A DNA stretch of 64,000 nt from Aliirhizobium wenxiniae (GCF_014201355.1 NZ_JACHEG010000008.1:1-64000); one strand, 5' to 3'. Numbered from the stretch's first letter, positions 43,784 through 53,154 are shown. The notes: generated by a model from the letters alone, not told the origin. Numbers and translations: made by a program.

Positions 43784-44695
43784 ATGAATGATAAGAAAAA
43801 TCGATCCACGCGCGAACAGCTTTCCGCCTTCGCCGGGCAACTAGCTCCTCGTCTCGGCTACAATCACACCGCCCTCGAGAGCGTCCGTATTCTGCGGACA
43901 GAAGCGGTGCTCAATGACATTCCGGTTCTTTACCGACCGGGGGCAGTCTTCGTATTGCAGGGAAGCAAGCACGGCATTCTCGATGGGGAAATCTACCTCT
44001 ATGATGAGGACCACTATCTTGCCGTGTCGGTACCCGTTCCCTTCCGGATGACGTCTACGGCCAGTCCACAGCGACCACTGCTGGCGGTGTACCTCCAATT
44101 CGACATGCAGATGGCCGCCGAGATTGCTTTGCAGCTCGAACAACACACCGATCCCAAAACGACCGAGCCGAGAGGCCTCTTCTCGAGCAGAATGGACAGC
44201 GATATCGAAGACGTCTTGCTGCGCCTCCTAAAGGCGTTCGGGCGCTCGGTCGATGTCGCCGTGCTCGGCGCTTCGATCCTGCGCGAATTGCACTACCGCA
44301 TCATGGTCGGTCCGCAAGGCGGAGCGGTGATTGCGGCGCTTCAGCGCAAAGGAACGTCCGGGAAAATTACTGATAGCGTGACGTGGCTGCGAGACAACTT
44401 CGGCTCCGAAATTGCGGTCGCGGATTTGGCCCGAGATGCTGGCATGAGTGTTCCTTCCTACCACGTTCATTTCAAAAACCTGACCGGCTCAAGCCCGATG
44501 CAATATGTGAAGGCGATGCGCCTCCATCAGGCAAGACTTATGCTCGCCGGCCAAAGCGGGACCATCGCAACGGTGGCCGCTTCAGTCGGCTATGCCAGTC
44601 CGGCACAGTTCAGTCGCGACTTTAGGCGGCATTTCGGGCGCACGGCCTCGGAAGAAGTGAAATGGGTTCGACAGCACCTTGGAGAACAGATCTGA
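43784..44695 (+). CDS. AraC-family regulator (AraC_N type)
   Basis: 303 residues from ATG 43784 (MNDKKNRSTRE). The N-terminal AraC_N cupin (VLYRPGAVFVLQGSKHGILDGEIYLYDEDHYLAVSVPVPF, in parts) is followed by the double HTH (EIAVADLARDAGMSVPSYHVHFKNLTGSSPMQYVKAMRLHQARLML, in parts, and ASVGYASPAQFSRDFRRHFG). Probably activates the divergent SDR gene in response to a small molecule. Confidence 0.9.
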   Translation: MNDKKNRSTREQLSAFAGQLAPRLGYNHTALESVRILRTEAVLNDIPVLYRPGAVFVLQGSKHGILDGEIYLYDEDHYLAVSVPVPFRMTSTASPQRPLLAVYLQFDMQMAAEIALQLEQHTDPKTTEPRGLFSSRMDSDIEDVLLRLLKAFGRSVDVAVLGASILRELHYRIMVGPQGGAVIAALQRKGTSGKITDSVTWLRDNFGSEIAVADLARDAGMSVPSYHVHFKNLTGSSPMQYVKAMRLHQARLMLAGQSGTIATVAASVGYASPAQFSRDFRRHFGRTASEEVKWVRQHLGEQI

Positions 44696-44750
44696 TGCTG
44701 CCCCTTCGGCATTCTCGAGAGCGGAGCGCACGATCGCAATGGCTGGCTTC

Positions 44751-45440
44751 TCATTGCAAAGCAGCCTGAAGCGCAGCTTTGCAATGAACAAGGGTCGTGT
44801 CGAAGACGGGGACGCTCACATTATCCTGGCTTAGCAGCATGCCCACCTCGGTGCACCCGAGGATGAGACAATCGCACCCCCGGGCGATCAGCCGCTGCGC
44901 AATTCGTTCATACGCCAAGCGGCTTTCCTCTCGGATAATATCGCAGCAGAGTTCATCATAGATGATGCGATGGGTTTCCACACGATCGTCATCCTCTGGG
45001 ATTAACGGCAAAAGTCCTTGAGCGACCAGTCGGTCGACATAAAAGTTCTGCTCCATCGTGAATGCGGTGGCCATCAGTCCTGGCCTCCGGAATCCGCGCT
45101 CAAGGATCGCTGTCGCGGTTGCATCCGCAATATGCAAGAACGGGATCGACACCCCGCTCAAGATCTGGTCGGCGACCTTGTGCATGGTATTCGTCGCCAT
45201 GATCAGGATGTCGGCACCTCCCCGCTCCAGAGCGATGGCCTTTTCATTCAGGATGTTTGCCGCAGCGCCCCACTCAGAGGACGCCTGTAACCGTTCAATT
45301 TCGTCGAAATCGACAGAGCGTATGAGCAGCTCAGGAGAATGAAGTCCACCGAGGCTGTCGCGGGTAAGCCTGCACAATTCACGATAATAAATTTGGGTCG
45401 AGGCAGCAGACATTCCGCCCAATATTCCGATCGTCTTCAA
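44751..45440 (-). CDS. Aspartate/glutamate racemase family protein
   Basis: 229 residues. GILGGMSAASTQIYYRELC at the N-terminus and LILGCTEVGMLL near the C-terminus are the family signatures. The first catalytic position is Thr (ATNTMHK) rather than Cys, as in the E. coli YgeA-type L-Asp/Glu racemase with a Thr/Cys pair, so activity on L-amino acids is likely. PLP-independent, cytosolic. Same strand as the aldo/keto reductase, 50 bp away. Confidence 0.87.
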   Translation of the reverse strand: MKTIGILGGMSAASTQIYYRELCRLTRDSLGGLHSPELLIRSVDFDEIERLQASSEWGAAANILNEKAIALERGGADILIMATNTMHKVADQILSGVSIPFLHIADATATAILERGFRRPGLMATAFTMEQNFYVDRLVAQGLLPLIPEDDDRVETHRIIYDELCCDIIREESRLAYERIAQRLIARGCDCLILGCTEVGMLLSQDNVSVPVFDTTLVHCKAALQAALQ

Positions 45441-45490
45441 ATTCCAGGTCCGTCTTCAGATGTTTCAGTTTGCCGTCGCCAGCTCTGTCG

Positions 45491-46474
45491 TCAGGAGAAC
45501 CCGACGACAGGGTGAGGAATGTAACTGATTTCAAGATCTCTGATTTCAGCAGCACTGAACCTGATGGTAAGCGCTGCGACAGCGTCATCCAAGTGATGCA
45601 ATTTGGTCGCGCCGATAATAGGCGCCGACACTTCGGATTTCGCGAGAAGCCAAGCGAGTGCAATCTGCGCTCTGGGAACCCCTCTCTCCTTCGAGATCTT
45701 TGCCACAGCCTCAACCACGTGCCTATCGGCATCCTCGGTCATCGATGTGTAGAGGCCTTTTCCAATATCGTCGGTCTCAGAGCGATCACTTCGTGCATCC
45801 CAGTCGCGGGTCAGACGGCCACGTGCGAGGGGGCTCCACGGGATGACACCAATACCCTCGGCTTTGCAGAGTGGAAGCATTTCTCTCTCCTCCTCGCGGT
45901 ATAGCAGATTTACGTGGTTTTGCATGGAGACGAAGCGCGTCCATCCATTAGCCGCGGAAATCGCGAGCATTTTCGAAAACTGCCACGCGTACATGGACGA
46001 CGCTCCGATGTAACAGGCTTTTCCGGCTTTGACGACGTCGTGCAAAGCTTCGAGTGTCTCCTCGATCGGTGTGTGATGGTCAAACCGATGGATCTGATAG
46101 AGATCCACATAGTCGGTCCCCAAACGCTTCAGGCTTGCATCGATTTCCGAAAAAATGGCTTTTCGGGATAGCCCGGCGCCGTTTGGTCCTGGCTTCATCC
46201 GACCATTGACCTTGGTGGCAATGACGACGTCATCTCTCTTTGAGTGATCCTTGATGGCGCGGCCGAGAATTTCCTCGCTCGTCCCATCCGAGTAGACATT
46301 GGCGGTATCGAAAAAGTTGATACCCATTTCGATCGCTTGGCGGATGAATGGTCGACTTTGATCTTCCGTTAGTGTCCATGGATGACTTCCCCGATCGGGC
46401 TCGCCATAGCTCATGCACCCAAGGCAGAGCCGGGAAACCTCAAGGCCAGTGTTTCCAAGGCGCGTGTATTCCAT
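45491..46474 (-). CDS. Aldo/keto reductase
   Basis: 327 residues from ATG 46474 (MEYTRLGNTGLEVSRLCLG). TIM-barrel AKR with the catalytic Asp/Tyr (NFFDTANVYSDGTSEEILGRA), Lys (VVIATKVNG) and His (LYQIHRFDHHTP), and a C-terminal NADPH site (GATKLHHLDDAVAAL). It resembles the YajO/YghZ-like group. Cytosolic NADPH-dependent carbonyl reduction; physiological substrate unknown. Confidence 0.9.
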   Translation of the reverse strand: MEYTRLGNTGLEVSRLCLGCMSYGEPDRGSHPWTLTEDQSRPFIRQAIEMGINFFDTANVYSDGTSEEILGRAIKDHSKRDDVVIATKVNGRMKPGPNGAGLSRKAIFSEIDASLKRLGTDYVDLYQIHRFDHHTPIEETLEALHDVVKAGKACYIGASSMYAWQFSKMLAISAANGWTRFVSMQNHVNLLYREEEREMLPLCKAEGIGVIPWSPLARGRLTRDWDARSDRSETDDIGKGLYTSMTEDADRHVVEAVAKISKERGVPRAQIALAWLLAKSEVSAPIIGATKLHHLDDAVAALTIRFSAAEIRDLEISYIPHPVVGFS

Positions 46475-46540
46475 GACTATCTCCAATTCTGCGGCGACTT
46501 TGTATGTTTTGGGGTCCTTTCAGACGGCGGATTGTCCCGC

Positions 46541-47296
46541 TCAAGCACTTATGCCGCCATCCACGAGAATGCCCGACCCGGTAATGTATGCTGCGCCCGG
46601 TCCGGCAAGGAAGGCTACGGCCTCTGCGACCTCGCGGGTCTGACCATAGCGGGCAATTGACAGACTTGGCAGGATCGCCGGTGCGAGAGCGCCATCGGCG
46701 GGGTTCATGTCGGTATCAATTGGGCCTGGTCGGACCAGATTGACGGTAATGTCCCGCGGGCCCAGTTCGCGCGCGAGACCACGGGTAAAGCTTTCCAGAG
46801 CGGATTTCGTTGCCGCATAGACAGCAATCCCCGCGAACGGAACAGCCAGACCCGCATTGCTGCCGGTACTGATGATGCGGCCGCCGTTCGGGATATGCTT
46901 TAGCGCCGCCTGCGTAATTAAAAACACGCCGCGCACATTGACGTTCAGCTGCAGGTCGATTTCCTCCAGTGGCTGTGTGGAAAAATCACCTGCGAACAAG
47001 ACGCCGGCATTGTTGACCAGAATGTCGAGGCCGCCGAGGTCAGCCGCAGTCCGCTCAACCGAAGCTTTTGCGGCCTCTAGGTTCGCGGCATCAGCTTGAA
47101 TGGCAATGGCATTGCGGCCCATCCCTCGAATCTCGGTGACGAGGGCTTCTGCCTTTTCTGCCGACTTATCATAGGTGATTGCGACGTCGGCGCCATCTTC
47201 GGCCAGTTTCAGAGCAATGGCCGCACCAATGCCGCGCGCCGCACCGGTGACAAGCGCTCGCTTACCAGCAAGCGGAGGAGTTTGAACTTTGCTCAT
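46541..47296 (-). CDS. SDR-family oxidoreductase (FabG-like)
   Basis: 251 residues. TGAARGIG cofactor loop, NNAG, Ser in ISTGSNAG and YAATKSAL catalytic motifs, ending with GPGAAYITGSGILVDGGISA. The start ATG 47296 has GAGGTAACCTC upstream on the coding strand. It lies 67 bp upstream of the AKR gene on the same strand, so the two may be co-transcribed. Substrate unknown. Confidence 0.87.
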   Translation of the reverse strand: MSKVQTPPLAGKRALVTGAARGIGAAIALKLAEDGADVAITYDKSAEKAEALVTEIRGMGRNAIAIQADAANLEAAKASVERTAADLGGLDILVNNAGVLFAGDFSTQPLEEIDLQLNVNVRGVFLITQAALKHIPNGGRIISTGSNAGLAVPFAGIAVYAATKSALESFTRGLARELGPRDITVNLVRPGPIDTDMNPADGALAPAILPSLSIARYGQTREVAEAVAFLAGPGAAYITGSGILVDGGISA

Positions 47297-47421
47297 GAGG
47301 TTACCTCAAAATGTTGCAATTCGATCAGCAGTGAAATGGATAGTCTGAGGGTGGGCCGACGAGAGGGAAATGTCACACCGTCAACGGACGAGCCGATGTC
47401 CAGGACTCACAACGTTTGCAC

Positions 47422-48852
47422 TCATCGGTGGACGCCGTTGTTGAACGGAAGGTCGGCAGAAAGCCAACCTGCAACGAGAAGACAAAGACCAATCGCGACG
47501 GCCGCGACGCTATAGGCATGACCGATGGATCCCACATCGGATGATGAGCCCAGGATTGAGAAGAACAATCCGCCGATCAGCGCTGTTGCCAATGCGCCCC
47601 CTATCTGGAGCATCGAATTGACCAGGCCGGAGGCCAGACCGGATTTGGCCGGATCAACCCGCGCAACGACAGTCTTCACGAGATTTGGGAGCGCAATTCC
47701 CTGCCCGGCGCCAATGAAGAACAGGGCAACGAACAGGTACTCTGGTGCCCCGAATGAGATCAGGGCAGCGGTCGCGAACAACCCGGCCGCTTCCAGGGTC
47801 ATGCCCGCGGCGGCAGAATATCTGCCGAAAAGGCGAAGGATGCTCCCGCTCGCGAATGGTCCCAGGACGAAACCGACCGCCGCAGGCAGGATTGCAACCC
47901 CGGCCTCGAAGGGCGTGCGCCCAAGGCCGCCCTGTTGGTAGACAGAGAATGTCAGCCAGAAAGCGGCAAACGCATAGAAGAACAGTGCTGAGAGTAGACC
48001 GCGCTTCAATCCCGGAACCTGGAGCAGTCTAGGTTCGACGATCGGATCTCCCCCGGCGGCCCCCACCTTCTGCTCATAGCGCCAAAACAGGAGAAGAAGC
48101 GGCACGGAAGCCGAAAGCATCAGGATAGACCAGTTCGGCCAGCCGTGCTCCCGGCCCTCGATCAGCGGCGAGATCAACGCAAACAGCGCAAGCGCGATCA
48201 GCGTTGCTCCACCCAGATCCAGTTTCCTCGCGTTCTCCGACCGGGTCTCACGCAACAATACAAGCGCGGCCGGCGCGGCTATCGCGATCACGGGCAGGTT
48301 GATGAGGAATATGGATCTCCATCCGAGACTGAAGACATTCAGTGCAATCAGCGTCCCACCGAGAAACAGGCCTGCCATCGATGCCACGCCAAATGTTAAG
48401 GCATAAAAGCTGAGTGCCTTCGACTTTTCGTGCTCGGGAAAAATTGCATTGATGGACGCCAAAGCTTGCGGCGCCATGATCGCTGCTGCGAACCCTTGGA
48501 GGATACGACCCGCAATCAGGACCGCGGGGGACCAGGCAAAGCCGCATAAGGCAGAGGCAGCGGCAAACGCGACCATCCCAGCCAGAAACACGTTTCGTCG
48601 ACCATAGAGATCTCCAAGCCTGCCGCCTGTGATCAGCATGACCGCGTAGGTGGTGGCGTAGCCTGAAATAATCAGCTGCATGGTCGAGGCGGAGGCATGA
48701 AAGTCCTCCCGGATCGAAGGCAGCGCCACGTTGACGATGAAAAAATCCAAAGGCGGCAGAAAAGCGCCCGTTAGCAAGATGGCCAACGCCGTCCATCTGC
48801 GCGGATCAAGACTACCCTTGGCCTGATGGGAATGTGTCAAATCTCTCTCCAT
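47422..48852 (-). CDS. MFS transporter, DHA2 (EmrB/QacA-like) drug-efflux family
   Basis: 476 residues, about 14 membrane helices. Motif A (GGRLGDLYGRRNVFLAG) follows the second helix; motif C (GRILQGFAAAIMAPQALASI) lies in helix 5. A proton-driven exporter for toxic compounds in the inner membrane. The start ATG 48852 is downstream of a palindrome matched at the tetR promoter, and the tetR gene lies just upstream on the same strand, so TetR-controlled drug efflux is well supported. Confidence 0.92.
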   Translation of the reverse strand: MERDLTHSHQAKGSLDPRRWTALAILLTGAFLPPLDFFIVNVALPSIREDFHASASTMQLIISGYATTYAVMLITGGRLGDLYGRRNVFLAGMVAFAAASALCGFAWSPAVLIAGRILQGFAAAIMAPQALASINAIFPEHEKSKALSFYALTFGVASMAGLFLGGTLIALNVFSLGWRSIFLINLPVIAIAAPAALVLLRETRSENARKLDLGGATLIALALFALISPLIEGREHGWPNWSILMLSASVPLLLLFWRYEQKVGAAGGDPIVEPRLLQVPGLKRGLLSALFFYAFAAFWLTFSVYQQGGLGRTPFEAGVAILPAAVGFVLGPFASGSILRLFGRYSAAAGMTLEAAGLFATAALISFGAPEYLFVALFFIGAGQGIALPNLVKTVVARVDPAKSGLASGLVNSMLQIGGALATALIGGLFFSILGSSSDVGSIGHAYSVAAVAIGLCLLVAGWLSADLPFNNGVHR

Positions 48853-48898
48853 CTCGAGAAGTGAAACCGCTCAAGCGGGTTTCAAAAAGCGCTTATTT

Positions 48899-48914
48899 GG
48901 AACCTATTGGTTCC
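48899..48914. promoter_or_regulatory. TetR operator upstream of the MFS gene
   Basis: Palindrome GGAACCTATTGGTTCC between tetR and the transporter gene. It shares GGAACC-ATT-GTTCC with the site ahead of tetR. Confidence 0.75.
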
Positions 48915-48923
48915 TAATTAAAG

Positions 48924-49535
48924 TCAGCCGAGCGGTTTTAGCGCGAAGTCGACCATTGCCTTGGTGGCGTCGCGAGCGGCTCCTGCCTTCCCTAGGACCC
49001 TCATGCCCTGGATCTGACACACGAGAAACCTTGCCAGCGTTCGCTCATCCAGATCAGGATCAATCTCACCCAACGCTTGGGCTCGTATTATTGCTGCCGC
49101 GTATAGGTCCTGCAGTCGCCGAAACAGGCGCGAAATTCGAGCGGAAACCTCTTCGTCCGCTGGAAGCATTTCGACAGCCGACAACACGACAAAACATCCA
49201 CGCAGCCCCTCCTTGCCAGAGGACTCTTCCACCTGCCGCGAGAAGGCTTTTTTGATCGCGGCTTTGGGCGACGGGTTGGAATGCAAGATTTCGCCGAGCT
49301 TGCGAATGGCATCGTCGATGTAGACATCAAGCGCACGGAGATAGACTCCCCGCTTGTCCACGAAAGCTTTGTAAAAACTGCCTCTCGATAGCTCCATGCC
49401 TTCGAGAAGGTCGGGCAAAGACGCGTCGTGATACCCACGATCCCAGAAGACACCCATCGCCTTGCGAACTGCATCGTCAAGTTCGAATTCACGAGGACGG
49501 CCGGCCGATGGAGATGTCTGAGTGCTTTTTGCCAT
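48924..49535 (-). CDS. TetR-family repressor of the MFS pump
   Basis: 203 residues. N-terminal HTH (FELDDAVRKAMGVFWDRGYHDASLPDLLEGMELSRGSFYKAFVDKRG, in parts) and the TetR_C domain with a CFVVLSAVEM region. Matched palindromes lie 12 bp ahead of its own start and ahead of the efflux gene. Its promoter region is also shared with the divergent RidA gene, so one operator may serve both directions. Confidence 0.9.
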   Translation of the reverse strand: MAKSTQTSPSAGRPREFELDDAVRKAMGVFWDRGYHDASLPDLLEGMELSRGSFYKAFVDKRGVYLRALDVYIDDAIRKLGEILHSNPSPKAAIKKAFSRQVEESSGKEGLRGCFVVLSAVEMLPADEEVSARISRLFRRLQDLYAAAIIRAQALGEIDPDLDERTLARFLVCQIQGMRVLGKAGAARDATKAMVDFALKPLG

Positions 49536-49546
49536 AACGGTAATAT

Positions 49547-49562
49547 GGAACCATTCAGTTCC
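49547..49562. promoter_or_regulatory. TetR operator at tetR/ridA divergent promoter
   Basis: GGAACCATTCAGTTCC, an almost perfect palindrome placed between the divergent tetR and ridA genes. Confidence 0.75.
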
Positions 49563-49664
49563 TATTGCAAGTGATATTTCCTGACGCTACGTAAATGGCC
49601 GTGATGTCGTGGCGACGCCCTTCTCGAATTGGGCCGCCTCTCTTTCAGGAAAAGGTGCAGTATT

Positions 49665-50054
49665 ATGGATCGCGAAGTCATTATTCCGGAGGAAATGCGC
49701 GAAATTGTTGTCCGCGCTGGATATGCCCCGGCAGTTAAGGTCGGCGACACAATCTACGTCGTTGGGCAAGTTGGCCGCACGAAGGACTTGCAGGTGATCC
49801 AGGATCCGCACGAACAGTTCACGGCCATGTGGGAGAACCTCCGCATCGTCCTTGAAGCGGCGAACTGCACCTTCGACGACATCGTCGAGATGACCAGCTA
49901 TCATGTGGAGATGTCGAAGCACATGGATGTCTTCCGGACGGCGAAGAACGAAGTGTTTCCAAAAGGAACATACGCATGGACACGCATAGGCGTTTCCGAG
50001 CTCGCACATCCTGGTTTGCTTGCCGAGGTGAAATGCGTCGCGGTGAAGCGATGA
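49665..50054 (+). CDS. RidA-family (YjgF/UK114) deaminase
   Basis: 129 residues from ATG 49665 (MDREVIIPEEM). RidA proteins hydrolyse reactive enamine/imine intermediates; trimeric, cytosolic. YVVGQVGRTKDLQVIQDPHEQFTAMWENLRIVLEAANC (in parts) and a C-terminal EVKCVAVKR match the family, but the strongly conserved catalytic Arg region (usually RxxxxV near residue 105) reads AWTRIGVSELAHPGLLAEV, consistent with the Arg being present. Divergent from the TetR gene. Confidence 0.85.
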   Translation: MDREVIIPEEMREIVVRAGYAPAVKVGDTIYVVGQVGRTKDLQVIQDPHEQFTAMWENLRIVLEAANCTFDDIVEMTSYHVEMSKHMDVFRTAKNEVFPKGTYAWTRIGVSELAHPGLLAEVKCVAVKR

Positions 50055-50189
50055 GAGATGGGCAACACTTATCTAGCAATGAGCGATGCACTCGATGAGC
50101 CGCGCCAGGGCGATAACGAACCGGAAGAGCCGGTCCCGAAGGTCTTGAAGGGATCAGGACCTTCGACCCGGTTATTTGAGGAGCGCTAA

Positions 50190-50482
50190 CGCGCTGAATT
50201 CGCTCAGCGGCGCGAAGGTGATCAATGCTCTGAAAGACGCCGGCTTCGAAGTCATGTAGGCCAGGACGGCGGACGAAGCTTTAGATATTCAGCGAGCAAG
50301 CCATCCACTTCCTGTTCACTAACGTCCAGATGCGGGTTATGGCGACCGCGGTAGATCTTGCCCATGAGGTTGCCGCTCGATTTTTGGAGGCTGGCATCAT
50401 CGGCGCTTCTGGCCGCATCCCACCAACGGAAATCGAGCTCCCGTTCTCGGCAGACGCCGATGCAAGACGGATGAATGACGAT
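50190..50482 (+). pseudogene. Receiver-domain (CheY-like) pseudogene
   Basis: Conceptual translation gives KVINALKDAGFEVM, a TAG, then ARTADEALDI in the same frame. After a +1 shift, AIHFLFTNVQMRVMATAVDL and ASGRIPPTEIELP follow. The order matches a receiver domain of the type DALxxAGFEVxEAxTADEAL...LFTDVQMPG...DLAxEV...SGR. One stop and one frameshift make it non-functional. It faces the HWE histidine kinase gene, the usual partner of such regulators. Confidence 0.65.
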
Positions 50483-50493
50483 TAGATCGTCAG

Positions 50494-51492
50494 TCAGACG
50501 GAGAGACGGTTCCCATCGATGGTCAGCGTAACCTGAGCTCCGCTCAGTGTCCAGTTGTATGCTATCGTCCCACCTAGATGAGCGGACATCGTTCGCTTGA
50601 GCAGTCGGCTGCCATAACCGCCGTCCCCATCAGGAGCGACGACCTCCGGACCGCCCTGCTCTGTCCATGTCAAAACCACGTCCTCGCCGGCATTTTTGCC
50701 CGAGAGATCCAGCGTCCCAGTCGCTGACGATAATGCACCGTACTTCAGCGAATTGGTCGCGAGCTCGTGAATGACCAACGCCAGCCCTGTTGCCGCGCCT
50801 TCACCGACGCCCATGCGCGGAACCGCCACTCTGATGCGCCCAGAAAACGCAGCGGTCTCGTCGTATGGCGCAAGCAGGATCGTGATTAGATCTCCAAGCA
50901 GCGCCGCCTTCCCCTGACCGCCAGGTAATGGGCGGACAAGGTCATGGGCGCGCCCTAGCGCGGTCAGGCGCTGGGTTAGCTGGAAGGTCATATCCGTTAT
51001 CGAGCTCGCGGACCGCGAGGTAATCTGTGTGAGCCCGGTTGCGATGGCGAGCAGGTTCTTCACACGGTGGCTCATTTCACCTGCAAGAAGCTCGTGTCCT
51101 TCTTCGGCCTGCTTGCGAGATGTCACGTCGAGAAAAATCCCGGTCATTGATCGGGCCAAGATGTCTTCGTCGTTTCCTTGTCCGCGCGCCGATACCCAGC
51201 GGATATCGAGGCCACATAGTATCCGAAAATCGATCTCATAAAGTCCAACGACCGCACGTGTTGCGATGAATGCCGCTCTTACCCGGTCACGGTCAGCCGG
51301 GTGTATTTTGTCCGACAGATCCTCAAAGGACAGGGTGCCATCAATCCTGACGTCCCAAAGTTCGTACCCGCGTCGATCCATCACGAACGCGTCGGTATCG
51401 ACATTCCATGTCCACAAAGCCACCCCCGCAGCCTTTATGGCGCGCTGGAGTTGACTTGAATTCCACTCTGCGTTTTCGTCGTGATTGAGCAA
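50494..51492 (-). CDS. PAS-containing HWE-type sensor histidine kinase
   Basis: 332 residues, no membrane segment. PAS fold at about residues 20-128 (GVALWTWNVDTDAFVMDRRG, IHPADRDRVRAAF, SMTGIFLDVTSRK), phospho-acceptor His142 in EMSHRVKNLLA, then the HWE ATPase domain with VIHELATNSLKYGAL and GYGSRLLKR. A cytosolic signal or light/redox sensor of the kind that feeds the alphaproteobacterial general stress response. The adjacent receiver gene is broken, so its present partner must be elsewhere. Confidence 0.9.
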   Translation of the reverse strand: MLNHDENAEWNSSQLQRAIKAAGVALWTWNVDTDAFVMDRRGYELWDVRIDGTLSFEDLSDKIHPADRDRVRAAFIATRAVVGLYEIDFRILCGLDIRWVSARGQGNDEDILARSMTGIFLDVTSRKQAEEGHELLAGEMSHRVKNLLAIATGLTQITSRSASSITDMTFQLTQRLTALGRAHDLVRPLPGGQGKAALLGDLITILLAPYDETAAFSGRIRVAVPRMGVGEGAATGLALVIHELATNSLKYGALSSATGTLDLSGKNAGEDVVLTWTEQGGPEVVAPDGDGGYGSRLLKRTMSAHLGGTIAYNWTLSGAQVTLTIDGNRLSV

Positions 51493-51775
51493 TGCCTAAA
51501 CCTTGTAACTCCGTTCTGACGGCCGCGCTTCGCTGCCAAACCATCGGGAACAATTGCAATTTCGTATGCTTCCTTCGCCAGGCCTGCTTCCCGCAGCCGC
51601 ACGGTATTTTGCCTCGCGATCCTGGACAATGGAGTCCAATTTCTCGATTGCTTAGTTACGTGCGAAAAACCGCGATTAAGTGTGGCTGAAGGCGATTTCT
51701 GCCTGATGCCCTGGATTTCAAATTGGTCTGTGCCATGGACAGAATCCTAGAGAGTACGCACTGAGTGTGAGCAAC
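51493..51775. other. Intergenic region without recognised gene
   Basis: About 280 bp upstream of the kinase gene. Only short frames. A GGAAC-N18-TT sequence at 51547-51571 lacks the G before TT and faces no plus-strand gene, so it is not called a promoter. Confidence 0.4.
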
Positions 51776-51803
51776 AAAAAAGGCCAGGCTATTCGCCCGG
51801 CCT
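51776..51803 (-). terminator. Rho-independent terminator of cspA
   Basis: On the minus strand AGGCCGGGC / GCCTGGCCT stem (one wobble pair) is followed by TTTTTT. It lies 63 bp after the CspA stop. Confidence 0.75.
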
Positions 51804-51865
51804 CGTAGATAACTCGGTCTCGTCAGTGCCAGTACATCCGTGGTCACGGACGAGCCCAGTTATGA

Positions 51866-52075
51866 TTAGGCGGCCTGAAGGTTGCAGGCCGACATTTTGC
51901 CCGACTTCACGTCGCGCTCGAGTTCGTAGCCAAGCTTCTGACCTTCAACGATTTCGCGCATTCCGGCGCGTTCGACGGCCGAGATATGGACGAAAGCGTC
52001 AGCGCCGCCGTTGTCAGGCTGAATGAAGCCAAAGCCCTTGGTGGAGTTGAACCATTTTACTGTGCCTGTGGTCAT
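51866..52075 (-). CDS. cspA: Cold-shock protein, CspA family
   Basis: 69 residues from ATG 52075 (MTTGTVKWFNSTKG). RNA-binding motifs RNP1 (KGFGFIQ) and RNP2 (DAFVHIS) are both intact. A single-strand nucleic-acid chaperone. The upstream 160 bp are gene-free and AT-richer towards the promoter, fitting the long structured 5' leader common for csp mRNAs. Confidence 0.95.
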   Translation of the reverse strand: MTTGTVKWFNSTKGFGFIQPDNGGADAFVHISAVERAGMREIVEGQKLGYELERDVKSGKMSACNLQAA

Positions 52076-52652
52076 GATGATATAGCCTTTCACAGCATGA
52101 TCGATTGACCGCGCAACAGGTGCGACGCGGATGGTGACAACGATGTTTTTGAAAGGAGGGTTCGCTCAAGACGCGGTGCCAATCGCGCGGTAACCAAAGC
52201 TCAGCAAGCAAAATATCGATAACCATAAATAGAGACGTCAAACATCAAAGTCAACCTTTAGTTTTAGCAGGTAGCTAGTGGGGCTTTTCCCCGCGCTATA
52301 ACATCCGAACGAAAAAATGCAGATCGACGACCGCTACGAGAGGCATCGCTCGACTGTGGCAGCCTCTCATCGATCAAAGTACCCGATAAATTGCGATATC
52401 CGTCACGACTGCCAACCCTCTATAAAGGGTGAAGCCTTGCAATCGGATAAATTAGCACGACCTAGGGCTACACGAACTGGTTGTTTCCATGTCGCTGTAG
52501 CCAAGGACGCAGAACCTTGCTCTAGGCGAGGAGGACGGCATGTCTTCCAATCCAGCTGTTTAGTACAGATCGATTATGCCGGCTGCATGTTGGTCAGGTA
52601 CGCCCTCAGGCCGGCGGTCTTCAGCAGTAGATGCCGATGCGAGTCCCGACAT
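52076..52652. other. Intergenic region: csp leader and unassigned sequence
   Basis: The left part is the presumed cspA leader and promoter. The rest holds a 114-codon rightward frame (52317-52661) with no ribosome-binding site and no family similarity, taken as chance. Confidence 0.4.
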
Positions 52653-52677
52653 GGAACGTGACGCGTTAGCTGCCGTT
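52653..52677 (+). promoter_or_regulatory. EcfG-type promoter (GGAAC-N17-GTT)
   Basis: GGAAC at 52653-52657 and GTT at 52675-52677, 59 bp before the start of the small protein gene. Confidence 0.65.
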
Positions 52678-52735
52678 GGCAGACAAAACGGTTAACGACC
52701 ACATATTCGCCCTTCAAAACGAAAGGATTAGCAAC

Positions 52736-52990
52736 ATGATGTCAGTGAACGAGTGGCTAGACGATAAGTATGATGAAATGGCCACCACTCCAGGATTCTC
52801 CAGCGAGTTTGTTGATTTCGAGGAGCAGGCTCGCATCTTAGTTAGTAAGGCCCAGACAGACGGCTACACTGCTCGAGACCTTGCGGATCATTGTGGGGGC
52901 AATGTCACCGCTTACATTATGAACAGGGTCAACACGATGAACCGTGCCGAGGACCGCCGCGCAGTGGAGAACGCTCCTTACGGAGGGTGA
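52736..52990 (+). CDS. Small hypothetical protein (possibly DUF768-like)
   Basis: 84 residues from ATG 52736 (MMSVNEWLDDKYDEM) with GAAAGGA upstream; a longer in-frame start at 52676 overlaps the promoter. Acidic, helical, with ILVSKAQTDGYTARDLADHCGG. The order of an acidic N-terminus and a DGYTARDL-type helix recalls rhizobial DUF768 proteins, but the match is weak. The EcfG-type promoter makes it a likely stress-induced gene. Confidence 0.6.
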   Translation: MMSVNEWLDDKYDEMATTPGFSSEFVDFEEQARILVSKAQTDGYTARDLADHCGGNVTAYIMNRVNTMNRAEDRRAVENAPYGG

Positions 52991-53154
52991 GCATTGCAGC
53001 TGACTTAGGTCCCATTGCTTTTCTGACAGCGCCCGACGTCGGGTATAGCCCAACGATAACAGCAAACCATTCGGTGTTGTTCACATCAGCGACCGATGCT
53101 CGGGCTCAGTTCTGATGACTTCAGGTATCGCTTAACCTTTTGACAGGAGCAATC

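Noticed and set aside
51547..51571. GGAAC-N18-TT sequence
   Set aside because: Lacks the G before TT seen in the other six sites and faces no plus-strand gene within 1 kb.
52317..52661. 114-codon rightward frame before the small stress gene
   Set aside because: No ribosome-binding site, Arg/Ser/Cys-rich, ends inside the proposed promoter.
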